From assembly GCA_038496445.1 (NCBI GenBank), contig JALMLS010000516.1, positions 310,001 to 374,000 on the forward strand: a stretch of 64,000 bases of DNA, given 5' to 3'. This DNA comes from Trichosphaerium sp. ATCC 40318. Its lineage: Eukaryota > Discosea > Flabellinia > Trichosidae. The translations under genes and the position numbers were made by a program. Each line of letters opens with the position of its first letter. The first letter of the stretch is position 1. Below, in pieces: positions 54,444 to 64,000 of this stretch. The notes beneath the pieces are model-generated. The model was given only the letters and a program-made list of their open reading frames with translations. It was not told the origin of the DNA and did not search any database.

Positions 54444-56179
54444 ATGGCCTCTCCAACAGGCAAAAACGTACAAAGTACGACAGAACCAGAAATTGAGGTG
54501 CTAGGAAGCAGCGCAAGTGAAAACACGACCGTTCTGGACAACTTTCAAAAGCAATTCGCTCTACTGTCTAAAGACAAGCGAACAGAGTTCCTTGCCGCTG
54601 TTAATACCTTTGATGTACGCTTTAAGAGTTAGTTTACGTAAAAATGATTTATTGACGCGTAGGATGAGGAGGAAGGCGCTGACTTTGGCCAGCTATTAAC
54701 CAAGCTGGACAGTATCGTTGGTTTGTACCGACAACTTTCTTTTTCTTTTTGTCCAACCAAATTGTATCAAGTGTCATTCAAGCATAGGAGGAGAGCTCAC
54801 ACAGAAGTTTAAGGAGATTACAATCGAAAATAAAGAACCTCAAGAAGAGCCTAAGATTACCAAGTCTCCAACCGCTACAAAAAAGGGAGGATCTTCCATT
54901 TTGAAACGCGTTCAATCCAAAAACTTACCAAGCACGTGAAAAATCGAATTTTACATTACGAAAAGCATACTTACCAATGTGTAGAAGAACGTATCGATCT
55001 TGAGCTTGGTCCTGATTCTGGCACTTCTCCTCTACAACGCATAAGCTCTGTGCGTTTTGCTCCTCACCAAAACGATGATGGGGACAAAGACAAGAAGGTG
55101 AAGCTAAATGTTGGTATGTTAAATGTTAATTAACTCGCTAAATATTTGCTGATCTTGTTTTAGGAGGTGTCATTTACTATACACGTATTAAAACACTGAC
55201 GTCAGAGCTAAACACGTGGTTTACAAAGATACAAGACGAGTTGTACGATCTGGAAGATGGTCAGTAAAAAACCACAAAGTGTAACAACTAACATTTGAAA
55301 CAGGAGAAGAATTCTTTATTGATAGAAATGGACAACTTTTTGGCTATGTCCTCGACTTTATGAGGTAAGCAACCACGTGTTTTCGATTAATAGGTAACAA
55401 TTTTAAGGGACAAGGCTAGAGTGGTGCTACCTCCCGAACCACATAAGCAACAACAATTATTTAACGAAGCAGAACACTTTAACCTTCGAGCATTAGCACA
55501 TATAATTACACGTAAAACCGGTGTACGCTCACTTTTTACTCTGTACACCGCAGCTGAATATCTTGCAGTCATTTTTCTTTTGGCGCATCACTGGTGGTTC
55601 CAAATACGTTGTAGACAATGGACTTGGCATCCACAACACTGGAGGTGCAATGTGAAACGTCAACAAATTGCAACTAACTCTTCAAAGATGGTCCGCTGCG
55701 TGTTGAAACAGCTTTTCTACCTGTTACTGGAATATCTAAATCATCGTTCGCTCTTCGTGTTAACGACCGCATTGTATTTGGTCTAACAAAGGCAAAGAAC
55801 GATGAAGACAAGACTGAATCCCATTGGGTATTATTGGTTTTTTCAAACAGATTTCATTGTGGCTAAAATATTACTTATAGATGAGATGGCGTAGGCCAAA
55901 TCTATCATCATCTAGTGGTGTCTCTGTAGTATCAGACAAGAAGAGAAGTCTTCTTACAGCAAGTATCGTGTACGACGCAAACAAGAGCACTGTCATGTTT
56001 TATTTGAATGGCTTGCTAGTTGGCAGGTTCGAGGTAAGCTCATAATCACATAACCAATAACAGTACAATACTGACATTTCTCCTCGTAACAGGACAATAC
56101 CTTGGCAAAAAAACAGTGGGCTATATTTTTCGAACTAGCAAGAAGAGACAAAATTTTGTGCCTATCAAAAAATGAATAA
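54444..56179 (+). CDS. KCTD-like BTB/T1-domain protein
   Basis: ATG 54444 starts MASPTGKNVQSTTEPEIEV. A low-complexity linker (ITKSPTATKKGGSSILKR) precedes the T1-type BTB domain: KLNVGGVIYYTRIKTLTSEL, NTWFTKIQDELYDLEDG, EEFFIDRNGQLFGYVLDFMR, KARVVLPPEPHKQQQLFNEA and EHFNLRALAHIIT. The F-I-D-R-N/D-G motif and the L-P near the end mark the KCTD/potassium-channel T1 family, whose cytosolic members are adaptors of CUL3 ubiquitin ligases. The C-terminal part, SKYVVDNGLGIHNTGDGPLR with SSFALRVNDRIVFGL and STVMFYLNGLLVGRFEDN, looks like a beta-sandwich. The last exon border and stop are less certain. Confidence 0.75.
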
Positions 56180-56255
56180 GTTTTTTGTACATTTTTTTTT
56201 TAAGTGAAGTTGTACAAACACAGTCAAGAATAATAAAATCCTGTACGCTCTTTGA

Positions 56256-57767
56256 ATGCACCTACATAGTATTGGTATCTTTTTTGTTGCGTTGTATTTG
56301 CTTCTAGGCGTGTGTACAGGCGATAATCATCCAAAACGTCACTATTTGCCTCTATTTAACGGTCAGCAATAATATCAAGCGTAGTCGTTCACCCACAGCG
56401 TAGATGAAGACGATTTCTCAATACCTACAGTAGAATACTCATCATTAACGCCTCAAACCTTCTGGAAGGATTATGTCGCTGAAAGCCGCCCAGTGGTACC
56501 ACAAAACGTTAAAACAACATTTGATTAAACGCGTAAGGTCATAAAAAACGGTATAAACAACTGGAGCGCTCTAAAGTAAGCGATTTAACTCATTCCACGG
56601 TCTTACACAAAACAAAGGTGGTCAATCAACAGTTTAACAGAAAGAGCGGGACATAATCGCGTTTCCGTTGAAACATCAAAGGATAACGACTTTTACTGGT
56701 ATGGTGATAGGTTTAAGCCTGTAACACTCCTCTTTCGTCAGTTCTTGCATGTACTTGAGCACCCTGATGGCCACCCAAACATGTACCTTGCCCTCTGCGA
56801 TGCAGAGTAAGTATATCACGTGATATTCGCCTTTAACATGTGGACTAGTGCGCTTCCTGAACTACTTGATGATGTACAAAATTTAACCTTCACGGAAAAC
56901 CTCACTCCATCGAGTCAGGGCTATGTTAGTTTTTTTGTTCACGTGTTAGTTGCACTTTAACGTTTATGTAGATATCGTTATGGATGGGAAGAGGAGGGCA
57001 GGTATCAAAGTTACACTTTGACGAGTTTGAAAATGTGATTTGCATGGTATGCACCAACATTTAGTCTTGAATCTCACCCACATGATCAGACTCATGGTTC
57101 AAAGTCGTGGACGTTAATCGACCCCACCTACACTGACAATCTATATGTAAAAGCAGGAGACTTCTCAAGGGCGATTCCTCCGTACAGCATGGTACAAACC
57201 GAAGCTTGGTAGAAAAGTGCGCTAAAGCACATTGCAGGTGGATATCAACAATCCCGATTTAAACAAATTTCCGTTGTTTGCTGAAGCACGTAAACACACC
57301 CTCGATATATCAGAAGGAGATTGCCTTTTTGTACCTTACTCATGGTGGCATCAAGTATCATCTTCACCAGGGTACAATACCTCACTTCACTAGGGCATAT
57401 TTCTGACGACTTTGTTAGGTTTAACTCTGCTGTAAACTTTTGGTTTGAACCGCATTCGACTCTCCTAGATCGATTAATGGGCGGCTGGATTAAAAACCTT
57501 ATTTTAACAAAGGTAAAACCAACTCTAACACGCACTATTATCCTATCTGATAAAGAAACCAGGCTATGGAAGAAGAAGAAAGAGAAGAATTGTAGAGTAA
57601 ACAAAATGTTGGATACCTGCACAACCTGTCGTATTGACCCAACTATGTTACTCGAGAACATACTATTTTCAATTCACCATAAACTAGGCACTGTAACACC
57701 TGCGAATATTGTAATTATCAAACCAAAGGCATTGCTTTGGTCGATTTCATGGTTTCACCCTTTTTAA
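56256..57767 (+). CDS. JmjC/cupin-8 oxygenase with signal peptide
   Basis: A putative Fe(II)/2-oxoglutarate-dependent oxygenase. ATG 56256 opens MHLHSIGIFFVALYLLLGVC, a signal peptide, so the enzyme should enter the ER. Conserved parts: TPQTFWKDYVAESRPVV, WSINSLTERAGHNRVSVET, FYWYGDRFKPVTLLFRQFL, MYLALCDA, KLHFDEFENVICM (HxD of the iron site), SWTLIDPTYTDNLYVKAGDF, and GDCLFVPYSWWHQVSSSPG, which has the distal iron histidine. SSPG joins FNSAVNFWFEPHST across a 48-base intron. Lysine of the SWTLIDP block is not obvious for 2-oxoglutarate. It compares with ER-resident JMJD8-type proteins. The stop is TAA 57767 after a long C-terminal helical region. Confidence 0.75.
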
Positions 57768-57904
57768 CTTTTTTTCACATAATATTTTTAGAATTGAAGT
57801 CACTCGAAAACACTAATTAAAAACGGCACTAAACCACTCATCTGCTGTATTAGTTTATGAAAGTATAGCTTTCCTTGTGTTGAACACCCAGGCCAAAAAA
57901 AAAT

Positions 57905-57968
57905 GAATTTTCTGTCAGTTACTTGCGATTTCTGTGTCAACTTTTATTGGTAACTCCTGGAAAGTTCG
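57905..57968 (+). promoter_or_regulatory. Heat-shock-element-like sites upstream of Hsp70
   Basis: Two GAAnnTTC dyads, GAATTTTC at 57905-57912 and GAAAGTTC at 57960-57967, lie about 65-125 bases before the Hsp70 start codon. This dyad is the binding unit of heat-shock factor. Only two dyads are present and they are separate, so the call is tentative. Confidence 0.35.
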
Positions 57969-58031
57969 CAACATTTTGCTAGCTTTCCTACTCTTTTACC
58001 TAAATACACTACAAAGCAACCCACAACAAGA

Positions 58032-60585
<2,554 letters not shown>

Positions 60586-60647
60586 TAAATATAACACTAA
60601 ATTAGACGTGTGTTCCAAATAAAATTTTATTACAACAAACAATTCAG

Positions 60648-62471
60648 TTAGTAGTACTCTAGCAGCATGTCAAAAGAGGCTTTGAATGCAACTAATATTG
60701 TAGGACTATTAGTGTTTGCTGACGGAATATCTGGAAAGACTGAGGCGTCGATAACACGTAATCCATCAATGCCTAATATTACGTTACAAAAAAGTTACTT
60801 TTAGCAAACTGAGCCGTACCCATTACGCGAAGGTTCGTGTCCACAACTGCAAGTGGATCAGATGGTATACCCATTTTACACGTGCCAGTAGGGTGTGATA
60901 ATGAAGCGGAGAAGTTAACGATGAAGTTCTTGAAGAGGTTGTAAGCATAAAAACTTGATTGTTGTAAAAATATAATGTAAAAATATAATGTACCTCTATA
61001 TCCGCATCTGTCGCTGTAAATGGTAAAAATAGAGGGAAAACAGGCACTCCCAAATCTACAGCATTCTTGTACATATTGAGCGCATATCTGGTGCACATTA
61101 TAGCCTTGTCAAGGTCTTGTCTAGCCAACATAAACTGAGGATCAATAAAAGCGTTCTCTAGTGGATCGAGAGATGCAAGAGTGACGTTTCCTCTACCCTC
61201 AGGTCTCAATAACCCAACAATGGTCGCTCTCAGAGACGCCAAGAACTCGCAACTTGGTCTACCTGAAGTTTCAGGTCCGAAAACAAAGAAAGTAGGTGGC
61301 TGGGTATTTGTTATTTCAGGCTCTGGTGGATCTGGACGAAGGTATCGCAAAAAAATGAGAGGATGATCTTGAAGATTCTGACCAACGCCAGGGAGGTCCA
61401 AGACAACTGGGATGCCCATATCGGTGAGGTGCTGTGCAGGTCCAATACCAGACAACATCAAGAGTTGAGGTGTTTTGAATGTACCAGCAGACACAATAAC
61501 TTCCGCGTTCGCATCAATTGTGAATGTCTTGTTCCTTCGGATAGAAAATACTTCAACACCAGTAACACGTGATCCATCAGGAGAAATGATGAGTTTAGTG
61601 ACAAGGTGGTTCAGCATCACTTCCAAGTTGCGAGGTCGAGCACCAACCAAAGGTCGGACAAATGTATCGTATGTCGTCTCCCTTACAAGGTACTCGTCGC
61701 CTTGGTCAGGAGGGAATACGAGTTGCTCCATGGAAGAGATACCATACTGATCGCCTGAGTTGTATCCGGCAGAGTTAAAAGGAAATCCAGCGGCGGTTGC
61801 GGCTTGCACCATTTGATCAAAAAATGGTACGTTTTCTGGAAGGGTGTATACTCCCATTTTCCTTTCTGTAAAGTGACGCCAAAGTCCTAGTCTATTCCAA
61901 GACCATCTCGAATCGCCAAGGTGATTAGCTAATAAATCCCAATCTTCCCTATTTCCCCAGAGATGAGCCATTTGATTGTGTGTGTTGCATCCACCCGCTA
62001 TTTTTGCTCTTGGTATGAAAATCTCGCGGTTGGCAAGTCCTGGTTGAGGTACAGTATCGTACTCCCACTCCATGAAACTAAACTCTGGACTCCTAAACAA
62101 GCTTATCAGTAAAAAGCACAAAAAAAAAAAAAAGAACTTTAATTTATGGCGACAACATTTGTAAATTTCACGTGCCTTTGAACGAACACAGAGCCATTTC
62201 GAGCATCCCATATCGGTACTTCAGAATCGTGACCTCCTGCTTCGATTAACAAGACAGTTTTGCCTCTGAGCTTGGAAAGCTGTGATGCTACGATAGAACC
62301 CGCTGTACCGCTTCCAACGACAATAAAGTCATAATCTAATAAAGAGTTAACCTTTTTTAATTTTTCCTTTGCCCAAAATAAATAGGTAAGCTTACTTGTT
62401 CGAGATACTTTTGTTTCGGCAAATAGAGCCAAGCACGCGATTATTAGAACAAGCACGTGACCAAAATTCAT
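60648..62471 (-). CDS. Secreted GMC-family FAD oxidoreductase
   Basis: An FAD-dependent oxidase or dehydrogenase acting on an alcohol or sugar. ATG 62471 opens the signal peptide [20 protein letters not shown]. The FAD Rossmann site is [20 protein letters not shown]. Other family blocks: [72 protein letters not shown], and near the end HPTGTCKMG with VDTNLRVMG, then [20 protein letters not shown] (catalytic His-Asn region). The C-terminus is LLEYY at TAA 60648. Five or so introns, one with a tandem 13-base repeat (TAAAAATATAATG twice near 60965). Substrate class is not clear. The length is ordinary for the family. Confidence 0.88.
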
Positions 62472-62977
62472 GACAAAAAGTATGAGCAGTTGTTGCTGCC
62501 CAAGTTGTGAAGATGGAGAAATATACAAAACGCGAACACAAACTTGATCTGTACAAGTCAGGTATTCTGACTACCATAATTTTCCGTTTCGCCCCTGTTA
62601 GCGGTTTCTTTAATACATAAGCAGTCGTTGTTTTTTTTTCTCCCTGTTTGCTGCAGGCTTAGTTTTGCAAAATGTCTACTACCAAGTTAAGACCCAAATT
62701 AAACTGCACTCACGTTACAGCCATGGTAGTTATCAAAGAGTGACTTGAGATCCTTTGTGTTTAATAAATGTCACGATATTTCCTAAACGAAGTAGACGGC
62801 CGTGGCAATGATCTAGTCTATATTTCGCGTAAAATAAGAAAGTACCAATGGTTTTTTGAAATGTTTTTTTATTTTCCTAACTGCGTGATTATTTTTGTTT
62901 TTTGGTTTTGTTCGATTACAATGGCCTCTTTTGCAACGCAATAATACACTGACTACATATTTAACTGGGTTAAAATA
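62472..62977. other. Intergenic region
   Basis: About 500 bases between the GMC start and the kinase 3' end. I see no supported gene. The plus frame at 62895 is the mirror of the kinase tail. Confidence 0.45.
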
Positions 62978-63983
62978 TTACACTGCTCCTTTGCTTCTCG
63001 CGACGCTTGTACGACAGCCACGAGCTCTTCCTTTGGACAAGCCTCTCCTATTGAGAGATATTGATGCTAGCAATCCGTTAGAGATTTTTTCTGATATCAC
63101 AAAAATAAAAAAACAAATCTTACCTTTACAAGTACATTTGAGCCTTGGCGTTGAGCTGGCTCTCTTTGGAGGCATTGACCAACAAAATCCTTGAACGCAG
63201 CACTCCACAACTGAGGTTGTTTGAGACCAGGGATACCCTTTGTTGTAATCAAGAAGAGAGCACGCAAAGGAGGATACTCCTACAAAAACTCGTTAAGTAA
63301 ATTATTGCCAAACAACACTACAAACAAACAAAAAAAGATCGCGTGCAAAGTAATAGCGCGTACCATGTATGGTGGTTCTCCCTCAGCCATTTCCATAATC
63401 ATAATACCCAAACTCCATAAATCAACCTTTTGATCGTAATGTTGACCTCTAATGAGCTCAGGCGCCATCCAGTATGGCGTACCAACAATAGTGGTACGTT
63501 TTTGACGCTTTTGCGTGAGCTGTGCAGCGTAACCGAAATCGGCAATCTTAACAGTGCCGTCAGATCCAATAAGGATGTTATCTGACTTTATATCACGATG
63601 GATTCTATGTAAACTGTGAAGGAACAACAATCCTTTCAAGGTCTATAGCAACTTAGTACGAAAACAAAACAAAAGTGTGCGATTAAAAAAAACCCACCTC
63701 GCCAGTTACACGAGCGATTTGTCCTTCTGTCATTTGAACAGCTTCGAATTGTTCGAGAATCTCAGTTAGACAACCGCCGCCCATATATTCCATGACAACC
63801 CACAATTTGTTTTGCAAGAGGTACGACTCTATGAATCGTACAATATTGTCGTGACTACTCGATCGCATAATATCGATCTCGTTAATCAATAGCTTCATGT
63901 TTTGCGTATTTAGAGGCATAACCTTGATAGCAATAGTCGTATTCTCAATAACATCTTCTGCTTCAAATACTTCACCAGCAGCA
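62978..63983 (-). CDS. PAK/STE20-type Ser/Thr kinase, 5' end outside window
   Basis: The catalytic domain of a p21-activated-kinase-like enzyme, normally activated by Rho-family GTPases. The first visible exon starts just inside the window after an AG acceptor and encodes the end of the glycine loop ([11 protein letters not shown]) and TTIAIKVM (ATP lysine). Then come [58 protein letters not shown] (catalytic loop), [10 protein letters not shown] (DFG), [18 protein letters not shown] and [20 protein letters not shown]. The C-lobe ends [20 protein letters not shown], then a basic tail finishing VARSKGAV at 62978. GTPYWMAPE and the IKSDN catalytic loop are PAK/STE20 hallmarks. The regulatory N-terminus is not in the window. 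Confidence 0.88.
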
Positions 63984-64000
63984 CTAAAAGAAACCAATTA

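Noticed and set aside
57370-57391. 22-base possible intron in the JmjC gene, or a frameshift after WWHQV
   Set aside because: A 48-base GT-AG intron ending at GTTAG restores phase and the conserved FNSAVNFW block, so neither is needed.

Overview
The window is nuclear DNA from a eukaryote with a compact, AT-rich genome. Almost every recognisable gene is split by introns of roughly 40-100 bases. Most donors read GTACGT or GTAAGT and most acceptors are T-rich and end in TTTTAG or ACAG. Minor-spliceosome (U12-type) introns also seem to be present. The gene set is opisthokont-like: a Frizzled-type receptor, RGS, DENN, P4-ATPase, Rho and Rab GTPases, a PAK-like kinase, KCTD-type BTB, Nup35, WDR89 and RPL11. 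An early-diverging fungus or a unicellular relative of animals and fungi fits best. I cannot name the species, and the lineage is inference.

Layout. 0-6.3 kb (minus strand): a small RRM gene, a type I membrane protein with a GIFT/DUF4350-like lumenal region, a BMT5-like rRNA methyltransferase whose 3' end runs into an Hsp70 fragment, and a single-exon LRR protein. 6.3-10 kb: gene-poor DNA with a hAT-like MITE bounded by a perfect 8-bp target duplication, and a long palindrome. 10-20 kb (minus): a Frizzled-like 7TM receptor, an unrecognised gene, and a very large DENN/GRAM-like/DUF547 protein. 20-29 kb: a type I membrane protein (plus), a degenerate Rho-family GTPase and an RGS-CNH-coiled-coil protein (both minus). 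29-31 kb: intergenic DNA with a frameshifted F-box plus YwqK/MORN-like repeat gene that looks like a family best known from giant viruses. 31-38 kb (plus): a small TM protein, Nup35, RPL11, a coiled-coil protein whose stop overlaps the next start, a membrane-anchored repeat protein, and a Rab containing an AT-AC intron. 38-41.7 kb: lineage-specific material, including a tandemly duplicated small gene, a 38-T run and a basic orphan ORF. 41.7-47 kb (minus): a P4-ATPase, divergent from WDR89 (plus). 49.5-60.6 kb (plus): a SIRT6/7-like sirtuin with an unusual C-terminal extension, a secreted CIA30 protein, an SDR, a KCTD-like protein, a signal-peptide JmjC protein and cytosolic Hsp70. 60.6-64 kb (minus): a secreted GMC oxidoreductase and a PAK/STE20 kinase cut by the window edge.

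There is no operon-like logic, but signalling and membrane-traffic genes are common: a receptor, an RGS regulator, Rho and its typical effector class PAK, Rab and a DENN protein (Rab-exchange-factor family), and a flippase. The palindrome TCACGTGA recurs through introns, intergenic DNA and even exons far more often than base composition predicts. Gene models were assembled by eye from reading frame, splice sites and family conservation. Outer coordinates are usually safer than internal exon borders.
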